NCBI GenBank assembly: GCA_003153155.1
Contig: PLWV01000007.1
Coordinates: 1 to 49,700, forward strand
DNA length: 49,700 nucleotides
Origin: Gallionella sp.
GTDB lineage: Bacteria; Pseudomonadota; Gammaproteobacteria; Burkholderiales; Gallionellaceae
Direction of reading: 5' to 3'
A program made the position numbers and the translations under genes. Below the pieces are notes generated by a model. That model saw only the letters and a program-made list of their open reading frames with translations, made no database searches and was not told where the DNA came from. This document shows positions 17,846 through 27,228 of the stretch, one piece after another. How positions within the stretch are numbered: the first letter of the stretch is position 1; each line of letters begins with the position of its first letter.

Positions 17846-17880
17846 TTAATTTTCATTTTTCAATGAAACGCAGAAAATGT

Positions 17881-18019
17881 GTAGGAGCGGGCCATGCCCG
17901 CGAGCTTCTTGGTCGCGGGCCGCTTCGACATAACCAGCGACTTGGCTGGCGTTCTTTGGCAGCCTAGTCGAATGGCTAGTAGTCCTATCAGGCTCAGGAC
18001 AGGCACGCCCCGCTCCTAC
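17881..18019. repeat. REP-like pair interrupted by a family A repeat
   Basis: The arms GTAGGAGCGGGCCATGCCCG (17881-17900) and GGCACGCCCCGCTCCTAC (18002-18019) face each other as in a REP/BIME pair. A family A unit (17923-18001) stands between them. This composite occupies most of the 302-base gap between the DUF3025 gene and rep. A TATCAT -10-like box at 18103-18108 may serve rep. Confidence 0.65.
17923..18001 (+). repeat. Family A palindromic repeat, intergenic copy
   Basis: All 79 bases are identical to the copy within the DUF3025 gene. Flanks share only GGCC before and one or two G bases after, which helps set the element's limits. Confidence 0.9.
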
Positions 18020-18147
18020 AAATGAATCAGACGGTCTGCCCCAACGAAAATTTGAATTCTTTGAAACTTTAGAGATGCTCAATAGATGTTGGTCAGCTTT
18101 GGTATCATAGCGACCTTTCGCAATACCTCTTCCCCCAGTATCTCTGA

Positions 18148-20157
18148 ATGTTAAGCAAGCTCAACCAGGTTCAGCGTGACGCGGTGACCCATCTCGACGG
18201 CCCTTTGCTGGTGCTGGCCGGCGCGGGCAGCGGCAAGACGCGCGTGATCACCCACAAGATCGCCTACCTGATCGAGCAGTGCGGCTATGCGCCGCGCAAC
18301 ATTGCGGCGATCACTTTTACCAACAAAGCCGCCAACGAGATGCGTGCACGCGTCGGCGACTTGCTGAAGAACACCAACACCAAAGGTCTGGTAGTGAGCA
18401 CCTTTCATTCGCTGGGCATGAACATCCTGCGCGCAGAAGCAAAGCTGCTGGGCTACAAACCGCAGTTCTCGATTTTCGACAGCGGCGACACCTGGAAGAT
18501 TATCGGTGAACTGACCAACACCGGCGACAAGCAGGAAATCCGCGACATACAGACGCAGATATCGAAATGGAAATCCGCCTTCGTCTCGCCGGAACAAGCC
18601 GCCCAAGGAAATACCGAGTCTGCCGATAGCAACGAAGCAGAAGTCCATGCGCGCATTTATGCCCGCTATCAGGAAACACTGCGCGCTTATCAGGCGGTAG
18701 ATTTTGACGACCTGATCCATCTGCCGGTAGTGCTGTTCAAGCAGCATCCCGAAGCCCTGCTGCGCTGGCAACTGCGGCTGCGCTATTTGCTGGTGGACGA
18801 ATTCCAGGACACCAACGATTGCCAGTATCAGTTGATCAAGCTGCTGACCGACATGCGCGCTGCGTTCACGGTGGTGGGCGATGACGATCAGGCTATCTAT
18901 GCCTGGCGCGGTGCGAGCATCGAAAATCTGCACAACCTGCGCAACGACTATGCCAACCTGCGCGTCATCAAACTGGAGCAGAACTACCGTTCCTCGCAGC
19001 GCATCCTTAAGGTGGCGAACCACCTGATCAACCACAACACCAAAGTGTTCGAGAAGAATCTGTGGAGCGATCACGGCATCGGCGACCCGATCCGTATCTA
19101 CGCGGCGCGCGACGACGAGCTCGAGGCCGAGAGCGTGGTAATGAAGCTGATGTCGCACAAGTTCGAGCATCGCACCAAATATTCAGACTACGCGATCCTG
19201 TATCGCAGCAATCACTTGTCGCGTGCGTTTGAAGAGCATCTGCGCGCCCAGCGTGTGCCGTATACCGTCAGCGGCGGTACTTCGTTTTTCGAGCGCGCCG
19301 AGATCAAGGACATCACCGCTTACTTGAGGCTCATCGCCAATCCCGACGACGATCCCGCCTTCATTCGCGCCATCACCACGCCCAAGCGCGGCATCGGCAA
19401 CACTACGCTGGAGAAGCTCGGCAGCTATGCCGGGGAGCGCCACATCAGCCTGTTCGAGGCGGCGTTTCAAGCGCAGGTCGAACAGGAATTGCCCGCGCGC
19501 CAATACGAAGAACTGATGCTGTTCTGCAACTTCATCAACCGCATCCAGGGTCGCGCTGAAAAAGATCCATGCGGAGAACTGCTGGACGAACTGCTGCGCG
19601 CCATCAATTACGAAACATGGCTGTATGACTCGCACGATCCGCGCATGGCCGATAGCAAATGGGAGAATGTGCAGGAATTCATCGCGTGGCTCAAGCGCAA
19701 AGCCGAAGCGGATGAGAAATCATTGATTGCGATGGTGCAGACCATCGCGCTGATCAACATGCTGGAAGGCAAAGATCAGGAGCCGGATGCCGTTGCGCTG
19801 TCCACGCTGCATGCCGCAAAAGGACTGGAATTCCCGCACGTGTTCATCATCGGCGCAGAAGAAGAAATCCTGCCGTTCCGCGACAGCGACGAAAAACAAA
19901 TCGAAGAAGAACGCCGCTTGATGTATGTCGGTATCACGCGCGCCGAGCGCAGCTTGCAGATCAGCTATTGCAACCGCCGCAAGCGCGGCAAGGACTGGCT
20001 GGCCTGCGAGCCAAGCCGATTTCTGGAAGAAATGCCGGAAGATGAATTGGTTTATGCGGGCGGTCATGCTGAGGCTGTGCCCACTGTGACCAAAGATGAG
20101 GGGATGGATAAGCTGGCAAAACTGAAGGCGATGCTGAATAAACCGGTAGCAGAATAA
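18148..20157 (+). CDS. rep: ATP-dependent DNA helicase Rep
   Basis: A 669-residue superfamily 1A helicase, the same length class as E. coli Rep (673). Motif I is LAGAGSGKTRVIT, motif Ia ITFTNKAANEM, motif II LLVDEFQDTN, motif III VVGDDDQAIYAWRGA, motif IV EQNYRSS, motif V TLHAAKGLEFPHV and motif VI VGITRAERSL. It moves 3'-5' and removes proteins ahead of the replication fork. Pairwise similarity to Rep is stronger than to UvrD, for example in GGTSFFERAEIKD. It stands alone; the defence genes downstream run in the opposite direction. Confidence 0.94.
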   Translation: MLSKLNQVQRDAVTHLDGPLLVLAGAGSGKTRVITHKIAYLIEQCGYAPRNIAAITFTNKAANEMRARVGDLLKNTNTKGLVVSTFHSLGMNILRAEAKLLGYKPQFSIFDSGDTWKIIGELTNTGDKQEIRDIQTQISKWKSAFVSPEQAAQGNTESADSNEAEVHARIYARYQETLRAYQAVDFDDLIHLPVVLFKQHPEALLRWQLRLRYLLVDEFQDTNDCQYQLIKLLTDMRAAFTVVGDDDQAIYAWRGASIENLHNLRNDYANLRVIKLEQNYRSSQRILKVANHLINHNTKVFEKNLWSDHGIGDPIRIYAARDDELEAESVVMKLMSHKFEHRTKYSDYAILYRSNHLSRAFEEHLRAQRVPYTVSGGTSFFERAEIKDITAYLRLIANPDDDPAFIRAITTPKRGIGNTTLEKLGSYAGERHISLFEAAFQAQVEQELPARQYEELMLFCNFINRIQGRAEKDPCGELLDELLRAINYETWLYDSHDPRMADSKWENVQEFIAWLKRKAEADEKSLIAMVQTIALINMLEGKDQEPDAVALSTLHAAKGLEFPHVFIIGAEEEILPFRDSDEKQIEEERRLMYVGITRAERSLQISYCNRRKRGKDWLACEPSRFLEEMPEDELVYAGGHAEAVPTVTKDEGMDKLAKLKAMLNKPVAE

Positions 20158-20201
20158 GGGAATTATGTCGCAACTGCACAAAGCACTCATAGGTTACATT
20201 G

Positions 20202-21149
20202 CTAAACTTGCATGATCTTAAGTGCCTCCAACAGTCGCCCGTCTAACATGAAGACTTCTTGAAATATCCGCTTTCTCTTTTCTTTCAGTGCCACCAGAAG
20301 TGGAATGTCAGGGATTTCGCTCCATGCTGTTTCGAGGGGTTTTGCGGCATCAAGATAATCCTCTGCGAAGAATGGGATTAGCAACTTCACATCCCTTTTT
20401 AATTCTCCGGCGATACGCTTGGCAATGTCGATTCCTTCTGGGTCAAGATCGCCAAAATGCATCCACGCAGCCGCTGGCAACATCTTGAGCAAGGCAACAG
20501 CGGCCTCGGTATCTGCGCCTGGCGAAAAAATAACGAGGGTAGATTCGCGGACCGGCAGGTCAATGTAGGCACCTAAATTTTCGCAGGTAATGATGACCTT
20601 TGGGAGTATGCCAGAAAATGATTTGAAACTTACCCACGCGCGTTCTGGAATTACACACTCTGTCCATACCGCAGCCATCCCGGCCAGATCGACTATTTCT
20701 TTGTCATACGCGCCCATTAGTCCATTGTTCGGACGGAATCGAAGAACCCAATCTTTTGTGAGAACACCTTTTGCCGTCATTTTTGCCTTGTGCTTTGGTC
20801 CCAAACCGACTGCGGCATTCCAATTACGGCGATTGACCATATTCATTGGTGCGCTAGTTTGGCGACGCAGCATTGGAATCGCCTCAATATCGGACGGATT
20901 GAATGGGGCGCGGCCAATGGAACGCAGAAAATCCAAATCCTTGCGCCATGAAGGCAAGAGTTCTGATAAACGCTCTATTAGATGGGTGATGTTTTCTTGG
21001 CGTACAAGCCATTCTGATTTGCGTTTCCCAGGCATTATCCATCGCGCAGTTTCAAGGCGGCGAATAATCGATTCGTTCCTTACGCCAACCTTGATAGTGC
21101 CAGTTTCTACAAGACGCGCCAGAACCGATATTTCAACGGCATCAATCAT
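20202..21149 (-). CDS. MksG/JetD-type toprim nuclease of a Wadjet-like system
   Basis: A 315-residue protein whose C-terminal part matches the JetD/DUF2220 toprim-like nuclease: an acidic residue at Glu190 (TCENLGAY) and the DxD motif at Asp234/Asp236 (HFGDLDPEGIDIA). In MksBEFG/JetABCD systems this subunit cuts plasmid DNA after loop extrusion by the SMC complex. It is the last gene of the operon; its ATG overlaps the SMC stop codon (ATGA). The identity follows from motif and gene order. Confidence 0.85.
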   Translation of the reverse strand: MIDAVEISVLARLVETGTIKVGVRNESIIRRLETARWIMPGKRKSEWLVRQENITHLIERLSELLPSWRKDLDFLRSIGRAPFNPSDIEAIPMLRRQTSAPMNMVNRRNWNAAVGLGPKHKAKMTAKGVLTKDWVLRFRPNNGLMGAYDKEIVDLAGMAAVWTECVIPERAWVSFKSFSGILPKVIITCENLGAYIDLPVRESTLVIFSPGADTEAAVALLKMLPAAAWMHFGDLDPEGIDIAKRIAGELKRDVKLLIPFFAEDYLDAAKPLETAWSEIPDIPLLVALKEKRKRIFQEVFMLDGRLLEALKIMQV

Positions 21150-24100
21150 GCAGCAACTTCGCTCACAGTATTCCTTACCCTCACACCCCGAATAATTAGC
21201 CTCTCCTCTGGAGTGAAAATACGGCTAAGAGCGTACAGAGTGCAATTAAAGTTTGGTTTCAATGAGGGAGCGGTAACGAGCAACTGGAAATGCTCCCGCT
21301 TAGCAAATTCAACAAGCATCTTTTGTCCGGCAGGATCAAGGCGATTCGCTTCATCCACCGCAAATAATGGCCTGATCTGGTCGGTTTTTATTCCATCGCC
21401 ACCGGCCTCTACTCGATTGGCAATTGAGCGGGTCAGCATGAGTGCGATAGCCAGCCCACAACCGATAGATTCACCGCCAGACAAAGATGCGGCAGGCTCC
21501 CATTGGCCTACCATACGCCTGGACTCAATTACTAAATCAACGTAGTTGCGGTAATCAAGAAGATGCTCACCGTCCATCTTGATCCCCCCGGAACTAGCTT
21601 CCTCAAAAAATTCTTTCATTACCTGATCAACTGGCTTCTCTTTGTTAAAAAGGGAAAGTTGATCGGCAAACTGCTCCAGAATATTCAGCATTTCGGAGCG
21701 CGGGGACAGTTGAATGCGAATACCTGTGACGTTACCAAACTGGATGTTTTGGCCCAGTCGGCTTAATTTATCAATCTTAACTTTCTGGCTTCTAACGGCA
21801 CTATTGATATTCAGGAAGATGCTACGAGCATTGATACGGACTTCGTTTTCCTGCCGGGCAAGGTCGCTATCAAGATTTGCACGATTCTTTTGCATGGCCT
21901 CCATCAGGTCTTCGCCATCTCTATCAGCAAGATCAATACTTATGGTTTCCCGAACAACGCTCATAAGATCTGGCCAGAGGCGCACAATGCTCAAACGCTC
22001 CTGTGAATCAACTTCAACAAACGACTTGTATCGCAGGACTGTTTCATCACCAAGCGATTTGCAAAGTTCCGCGATTCGCTTTGCCTGCGACCCATAAACA
22101 TTATGGGTCGCAATCTCGGCATTCATTGCGTCCGCACAGAAACGATCAAATTCGCTACCGAGAATCAAGCGAGCTTCGTTATGTTCACGACGACAGAATT
22201 CCAGCCGCTCATTCACTGCTTTGATGCGTTTTTCTGCTTCATCAATATCCCGAACCAGTAGTGGCTTTTTAGCCCTCTTCTCGGACAAGGTGAGGCCCAA
22301 TGACTTGATACTATTCTCATACGGCTCCTCGATCTTTTCGATCTTCTCCTGAATCTTGAGATAGTCAACCTCAGCAGTTTTGTATTCAGAATCGCTTTGC
22401 TCAAACGCCTTCTTGGTATCTTTGGCTGCTTGGTCAATGGCAAGGGTATCTTGCCGATTGTGGAGATATATCTGGATAACTTCATCATTCTTCAAAAGCA
22501 CGGTCAGCTTTTCATTTTCACGATCTTTTTCTTGGCCTTGGATGCTATGTTTTTCAGTTAGCACATTAAGTTCTTTTGCAATTGTCTGTCTGCGCATCTT
22601 CCTGGCTTCACTCCCAAAAACAGAAGCCCTGTCCTTGCTGGCGACAATGTATCCATCCGCGACGGCAGAAACATACCAATCACCAGTTTCACGGATCGGC
22701 CTAGTGCTGGGCATTTTTGTGCCAAGCCAGAACATATCTGGAATATCTTGGGAAGGATGGATATTCACCAGCTCGTCCAAGTCAACACCGACGACCCCTT
22801 CAGTTAATCCGCCGAGAGTCATTTCAAGCGCAACGGATTCTTTCTCGCTAACGTGCTCAAGTGCCTGCTCAAGAGATTGTCCACCCAATAGCTCAACAAG
22901 GTGTTCAGACGCCGTTGAGGAACGCTCAGAAGATAGACGGGCATCCTCTTCCTGTAGCTTGCGCATTTCCAATTCAATTCCGTAAATTTTTCGCGCTACC
23001 CCTTCTATAGATTCTTGCAGCCTTGAATTGACCTGCTCATAACCTTCGCGCTCATATTGTCCCGCCACCTTCCGCCATATTTTGCCGCCCTCATTAAATC
23101 GTTTGAGACGATTCGATGCGGCTTCCATTTTGCTCTCACGCTCTTTCCGTGCTCCCCAAAGACTTGTCTTCTTATCTCCGAGCAGATTGAGTTCCAGCAA
23201 ACTGTTGGATAGTGCAGTCTTCTTTGACTGTGCGGTCACTTCGATTTGTTGCACGATAGACGGGATGCTTTTTTCAAGCTCGTCCAATATGACTTGTTTA
23301 TTGGCGACCGTAGACTGCTCCCCCTGGATAGTTTCTTCTGCCTGTTTTACGTCATCGCCAATACACCGCAGGGCTGTCCGCACAGCGTCCTTGCCAACGC
23401 CATAGGTAGATTTTAGGATGCTCAACTCTTTCGTTGCTGAAGCTACTGCACTGCGGGTCTTCAGGACATCGTTCGTGCATTCTTGAAGGCCGCGCACAAG
23501 TTCTTGCACCTGCGATTGAGCAGGCAACAAATAATCTTTAAGTTTCGTAGCTACTTCTTGTGAAATCCCCCCCTTGAAAGTTGTTTCAATGAGATTGGCA
23601 TAAAGCGTTCTATCCGCTGTCGAAGTCATTGACGACGGGATAATCCCTGCCTCGTATAAGGCTTGCCCATATTCACCAACCGTCCTGCAAGTAGTGACAT
23701 CAATTCCATTGCTGGCAAGGTGGCGCTTGAGTTCAGGAAAATCGGGAAAATATTCACTATCACCGTCGCGCACGCTCAACAAATCCTGCAATAAGGCATT
23801 CTCTGGAACATTGCGAATTAACCAAGGGGTAAAGTGCGCGCGCCCATCAACAGGCTCAACGTGAATTCCAGCTATCAGTTGCTTGCCATCTCTTCCAGCA
23901 ATTTCCAACACTACATAGGCATATCCATAGGCAGGATTGATGCGGCTTGCAAGCGAGTCCGTGCCGGAATTATGCGAATCATGGAGGTCTGAGATAGGTC
24001 GTATGTCAAGTGTTCTTCTATCAGGAAGGATGGCATAATCGAGGCACATGACCAGCGTCGATTTGCCTGCCCCGGAAGGGCCGATCAGTCCTGTCAGCTC

Positions 24101-24184
24101 TTCATGAAGGTCGAGCACTTCGCATCCGGTGATACCGCGCCAACCAATATATGCCACTCGTTCTATCATCGCATTAGTGCTCAT
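21146..24184 (-). CDS. MksB/JetC-type SMC (MukB-like) ATPase
   Basis: About 1012 residues. Walker A is GPSGAGKST (about 35-43), long coiled-coil segments fill the middle, and the C-terminal head has SLSGGESIGCG (signature) and LFAVDEANRLD (Walker B). The length suits MksB/JetC rather than MukB (about 1480). ATG 24184 was chosen because it has AAGGAA upstream and gives the expected head start; the open frame extends 47 codons further upstream into mksE but without family similarity. It overlaps the mksE end by 11 bases. It should form a loop-extruding motor with the neighbouring kleisin and KITE subunits. Confidence 0.88.
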   Translation of the reverse strand: MSTNAMIERVAYIGWRGITGCEVLDLHEELTGLIGPSGAGKSTLVMCLDYAILPDRRTLDIRPISDLHDSHNSGTDSLASRINPAYGYAYVVLEIAGRDGKQLIAGIHVEPVDGRAHFTPWLIRNVPENALLQDLLSVRDGDSEYFPDFPELKRHLASNGIDVTTCRTVGEYGQALYEAGIIPSSMTSTADRTLYANLIETTFKGGISQEVATKLKDYLLPAQSQVQELVRGLQECTNDVLKTRSAVASATKELSILKSTYGVGKDAVRTALRCIGDDVKQAEETIQGEQSTVANKQVILDELEKSIPSIVQQIEVTAQSKKTALSNSLLELNLLGDKKTSLWGARKERESKMEAASNRLKRFNEGGKIWRKVAGQYEREGYEQVNSRLQESIEGVARKIYGIELEMRKLQEEDARLSSERSSTASEHLVELLGGQSLEQALEHVSEKESVALEMTLGGLTEGVVGVDLDELVNIHPSQDIPDMFWLGTKMPSTRPIRETGDWYVSAVADGYIVASKDRASVFGSEARKMRRQTIAKELNVLTEKHSIQGQEKDRENEKLTVLLKNDEVIQIYLHNRQDTLAIDQAAKDTKKAFEQSDSEYKTAEVDYLKIQEKIEKIEEPYENSIKSLGLTLSEKRAKKPLLVRDIDEAEKRIKAVNERLEFCRREHNEARLILGSEFDRFCADAMNAEIATHNVYGSQAKRIAELCKSLGDETVLRYKSFVEVDSQERLSIVRLWPDLMSVVRETISIDLADRDGEDLMEAMQKNRANLDSDLARQENEVRINARSIFLNINSAVRSQKVKIDKLSRLGQNIQFGNVTGIRIQLSPRSEMLNILEQFADQLSLFNKEKPVDQVMKEFFEEASSGGIKMDGEHLLDYRNYVDLVIESRRMVGQWEPAASLSGGESIGCGLAIALMLTRSIANRVEAGGDGIKTDQIRPLFAVDEANRLDPAGQKMLVEFAKREHFQLLVTAPSLKPNFNCTLYALSRIFTPEERLIIRGVRVRNTVSEVAA

Positions 24185-24809
24185 AGGTAGTTCCTTCGGA
24201 TTCATCATCGTTTTCGTCTGCATCACTAAAGACAACACCACGCTGGGCGGTAAGGTTCGAACGACTCTCTTCGTTTGGCTCGTTGTTGTAGCGTGCAAGC
24301 TCTGCAAAACGGTTGATTGCTTCAAGCGGTCGGATTGTTGATTCCGTCATCTCAATAAATCCGAGGTCAGCAAGTATTTTCAATGCCTTTTTGATCTCAT
24401 CTAAAATGCATTCATCAACAATGGCTTCGCGCCGATTGGGAGCATAGACTTGTTGCAGAACCTCTCTCGGAACAGAGGTCTCGATGTCCTGAAAAAGTTG
24501 ATTGATTGGCACCCTGCCTGATGATCGAGTAATTTCAGGGTCTCTTGCTTTCAAAGAAATAAAAATACCGAGATGCACACAAGACTTTGGCAAAAGCCTT
24601 GTTCGGAACATCCCTCCCTTTACGGCCATATAGAAAAACCCATCCGGGTGCTGGTAGAGCGAACAGCTATATCGTCCATAAAACTTTTGCAGCTCTTCAA
24701 AGTTCTGGCACACGTAATCGTAAGAAGCGAGATTTGACCGATTGATGTGACCGCCGCGTCTTAGCAGCAAATCTATCTCAATAAACTTGTCGTCATAGAA
24801 AATTGTCAT
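24174..24809 (-). CDS. MksE/JetB-type KITE subunit (MukE-like)
   Basis: A 211-residue protein in the position and size of MksE. The middle (FFYMAVKGGMFRTRLLPKS and following helices) looks like a winged-helix KITE protein, and the last 25 residues are acidic and probably disordered. MukE-like subunits bind the kleisin and modulate DNA contact. Its start overlaps the mksF stop by four bases. Assignment relies largely on operon position. Confidence 0.75.
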   Translation of the reverse strand: MTIFYDDKFIEIDLLLRRGGHINRSNLASYDYVCQNFEELQKFYGRYSCSLYQHPDGFFYMAVKGGMFRTRLLPKSCVHLGIFISLKARDPEITRSSGRVPINQLFQDIETSVPREVLQQVYAPNRREAIVDECILDEIKKALKILADLGFIEMTESTIRPLEAINRFAELARYNNEPNEESRSNLTAQRGVVFSDADENDDESEGTTYEH

Positions 24810-26134
24810 CGTGTCACCTTGAGTTCTTCGATTTCTATATGATGGGTTGCCTTAGTCCAATTACGTACGTCGTAGTCAATTTGTCCGCCATTTGCCATTG
24901 CCCCAATTAGCCAAGGGAAATGTGGCAGAACATCCAATTCATCTTGAGCTTCTATGGCAGCTCTAGCCATGACAGAGGAAGCGTATGCTCCACCATTCGC
25001 AAGGTCTTCTTTGAGGTATTTGAGAAGAATGTCTTGCAGGTTATCCGGGGTCGCCTCCTCGAATTCGCGTACTCGGTTCGTTGCTTCCTTCGGTACACGA
25101 GGAGATTTCTTTGGTGTTGAATCGCGAAGTACATCTTCGCGCATGCGCAAGAAATATGGCTCTGCTGCCACTTCGAGTGTCCATCCAGGGACACTCGCAA
25201 TGGTTCGCTTCAGTGCATCCGTAATGCGTCGCTGGCGGTCTATGCGAACAACAGTTCTAAGGTAGTTATGAACGACGTTATGGTGCTCAACCCAATCTGA
25301 AGCTCGCTGTGTCGTCCATTGAGCAATATTCAAAAGCCGGCGTTGAAACTCATCGCAGATATTTTCCACCCCCTTTGGTGCGCTTGGGCGCGCCAGATCG
25401 CCAATCTGGTCAATAAGTGACTGTGCTCTGCTTGTTGATGCCAAGACAACCTCTTGGAGGTCATCAATAGTTTTAATGACCTTGGACAATTGCGATTCAC
25501 ATTGCGCAATTGACTCTTCGCTGCCTTGGATAAGTAATGTAGGAACAAAATCGCGTAACGCGGCGTGCTGCCGGTCCAACTCTTTCTGATGCCGCTGAAT
25601 ACTGACAAGCATTCCCTTTATGGTGTGCTGCATTTGTTGAACAACATCGAAATGCCAGTCGTTTTCGGTCTCGGCCTTTTCGGCATCCTCGCTAATCCGC
25701 ATTAACTGGCTGATGAAAGCTCGGAATATGGCGGTCAGTGGTTCGCCTGAAAACTCAGATTGCATTACATGCCATTCGGCAACCGAATCACCAATGGATG
25801 TGACCTGATATTCGGAGTCGGCGGTCATCCGTATCCGTGTCATGTCTGCCTTGGCTATACACTCGGCCTTAACAAGACGCGCCAGACTTTCAGTCAGGCG
25901 TCGTTCTGGATTTTGGGAACCTCCAGCCTCGATGGTATCCAGGCGGCTGTGTAGTGCCTGAATCGTGGAGTAGGGGATTGCAAGTGCCGCTTCATCACCT
26001 GACTCTATTTCTTGGCGCATGAGCACCAGAAGCGCTATGTCTCTTGGGGTTAGCTCAAGCGCTCGACCTTCTTCAAGGATCGTTTGAACAATCGAGAGAA
26101 TGGAAGTACGGTTATGGGTGGCGGAGGTGGTCAT
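24806..26134 (-). CDS. MksF/JetA-type kleisin (MukF-like)
   Basis: A 442-residue, mostly helical protein. The N-terminal region (TPRDIALLVLMRQE, residues about 28-42) is a winged-helix-like domain, followed by a long helical middle (150-300) and a C-terminal region, the plan of MukF-type kleisins. The gene order kleisin, KITE, SMC, nuclease on one strand with 4- to 11-base overlaps is that of Mks/Wadjet operons. It starts the operon; the 245-base upstream space holds a palindrome. Confidence 0.78.
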   Translation of the reverse strand: MTTSATHNRTSILSIVQTILEEGRALELTPRDIALLVLMRQEIESGDEAALAIPYSTIQALHSRLDTIEAGGSQNPERRLTESLARLVKAECIAKADMTRIRMTADSEYQVTSIGDSVAEWHVMQSEFSGEPLTAIFRAFISQLMRISEDAEKAETENDWHFDVVQQMQHTIKGMLVSIQRHQKELDRQHAALRDFVPTLLIQGSEESIAQCESQLSKVIKTIDDLQEVVLASTSRAQSLIDQIGDLARPSAPKGVENICDEFQRRLLNIAQWTTQRASDWVEHHNVVHNYLRTVVRIDRQRRITDALKRTIASVPGWTLEVAAEPYFLRMREDVLRDSTPKKSPRVPKEATNRVREFEEATPDNLQDILLKYLKEDLANGGAYASSVMARAAIEAQDELDVLPHFPWLIGAMANGGQIDYDVRNWTKATHHIEIEELKVTR

Positions 26135-26218
26135 TTATGGAATGATTCTGAAGTACCCTGAGTTAAGTTTGTAGTGACATGAGATCCCCCACCTTTGGCT
26201 CGTGCTTAAGGAAGCCAA

Positions 26219-26236
26219 GTTATGCAAATACATAAC
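26219..26236. promoter_or_regulatory. Palindrome in the mks operon leader
   Basis: GTTATG-CAAATA-CATAAC, a perfect 6-6-6 inverted repeat 85-102 bases before the mksF start, in the AT-rich part of the gap. Its place suits an operator; no regulator gene is seen beside it. Nothing else stands out in 26135-26379. Confidence 0.4.
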
Positions 26237-26379
26237 ATCATCCAGTTGCGAAAAAGTAGTTTCTTTTTCTTGCATTTCGTTTGCGCAAGATTGATTCCGA
26301 TAACCAGAAGATCAAAGGGATCGCCGCAGACATGACACGGATACGGATGTTCACAATATTATTAATCATACCGCATATA

Positions 26380-26751
26380 TCAAGCTGCGCGCGCCAGCGG
26401 CATATTCACATCGATCTCATCCCACGGCACGAACACTTTACCCTCTGCATCCTTCTCGATAATGCCCAACTGCACCAGCGCGGTGACATCGGTATGTACA
26501 TTTTTGTAATGCCGCTCCAGCTTCTTCGCCAGTGCGTAAATCGAAGAAGGACCGATGCCCTTCAGCGCATTGATGAGCAGCCAGCGTTGTGGAGTCAGTG
26601 CCGCCGCAAACTGCGCGATGCTCTCGAAGCCGATGCCGTTGTAAGGCTTGACTTTCTTGCCGCCCGCAGCCGCGTTCCACACCTTGGTAAAGTGCGCCAA
26701 AGATTCCTCCGGTGAAGAAATTGCCACGTTCAATATTTGTTTATTGCTCAT
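26380..26751 (-). CDS. HVO_A0114-type winged-helix protein, probable antitoxin
   Basis: A 123-residue protein with a MarR-like winged helix in its second half (WLLINALKGIGPSSIYALAKKL). It follows a DUF6516-like gene with a 4-base overlap, the usual arrangement of this type of pair, so a DNA-binding antitoxin role is likely. The order toxin first, antitoxin second is seen here. The pairing is recognised from memory of the families, not from a search. Confidence 0.7.
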   Translation of the reverse strand: MSNKQILNVAISSPEESLAHFTKVWNAAAGGKKVKPYNGIGFESIAQFAAALTPQRWLLINALKGIGPSSIYALAKKLERHYKNVHTDVTALVQLGIIEKDAEGKVFVPWDEIDVNMPLARAA

Positions 26752-27023
26752 TTGTAACTCCTTACATCCGTATAAAAGTCAGCCACCAGCGTCTCCATAT
26801 CCACAAACCGATAAGGCAATTCACGCTTGCCAAAATGCTTGTGATCGCCCTTGCCTGTTTCATTGTCGTAGCCCACCACACGTTCACCATCCACTGCATA
26901 TACCAAGCGATATTTTAAACCGTGTGGACGTTCTGGCGTCGGCTCCGGCAATTGCCAGATCACCATCTCGATCACGCCGCCGAACATCACTTCTTTGCGG
27001 TAGAAAATTCGCAGAGCCTTCAT
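26748..27023 (-). CDS. DUF6516-like protein, probable toxin
   Basis: A 91-residue protein: a short beta-strand start (MVIWQLP), then LKYRLVYAVDGERVVGYDNETGKGDHKHF, matching the DUF6516 style. The conserved HKHF and basic residues suggest a nuclease-like or RNA-acting fold, but the activity is unproven. ATG 27023 was taken as start; ATG 27035 is equally possible and neither has a good ribosome site. The upstream bases hold two ATGTGGC direct repeats (27022-27028 and 27045-27051), which may bind the partner protein. Confidence 0.65.
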   Translation of the reverse strand: MKALRIFYRKEVMFGGVIEMVIWQLPEPTPERPHGLKYRLVYAVDGERVVGYDNETGKGDHKHFGKRELPYRFVDMETLVADFYTDVRSYK

Positions 27024-27120
27024 GTGGCGTATCATGCCATATAGTATGTGGCATGACAAGCCGCTGCCTAACGCGAACGGTTTATGTGCTGTGCCTATAT
27101 GTGGGGGTTCGCGATTTACT

Positions 27121-27180
27121 GATGAAGCAATTAGCCATTCCACTAAGCAACCAGAAGACGGTTGCCAAGTGGCTGGTTAT
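27121..27180 (-). repeat. Family A repeat next to the guaB promoter
   Basis: Reverse-oriented unit: TAGCCA at 27132-27137, CCACT...AGTGG clamp, arms GCAACC/GGTTGC, and TGGTTA at 27174-27179. GATGAAGCAA before it matches the linker seen in the map-glnD array. It is nearly the reverse complement of the unit at 38879-38926. Confidence 0.85.
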
Positions 27181-27202
27181 GACTTCCCGACATGCGTATA
27201 AT
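27174..27202 (+). promoter_or_regulatory. guaB promoter
   Basis: A perfect TATAAT at 27197-27202 stands 26 bases before the guaB start. Seventeen bases upstream the -35 position (27174-27179, TGGTTA) matches the consensus at only three bases and is the very end of the family A repeat. Confidence 0.55.
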
Positions 27203-27228
27203 GCCCGCTTTGCCGAGGGCTGTTTCAT

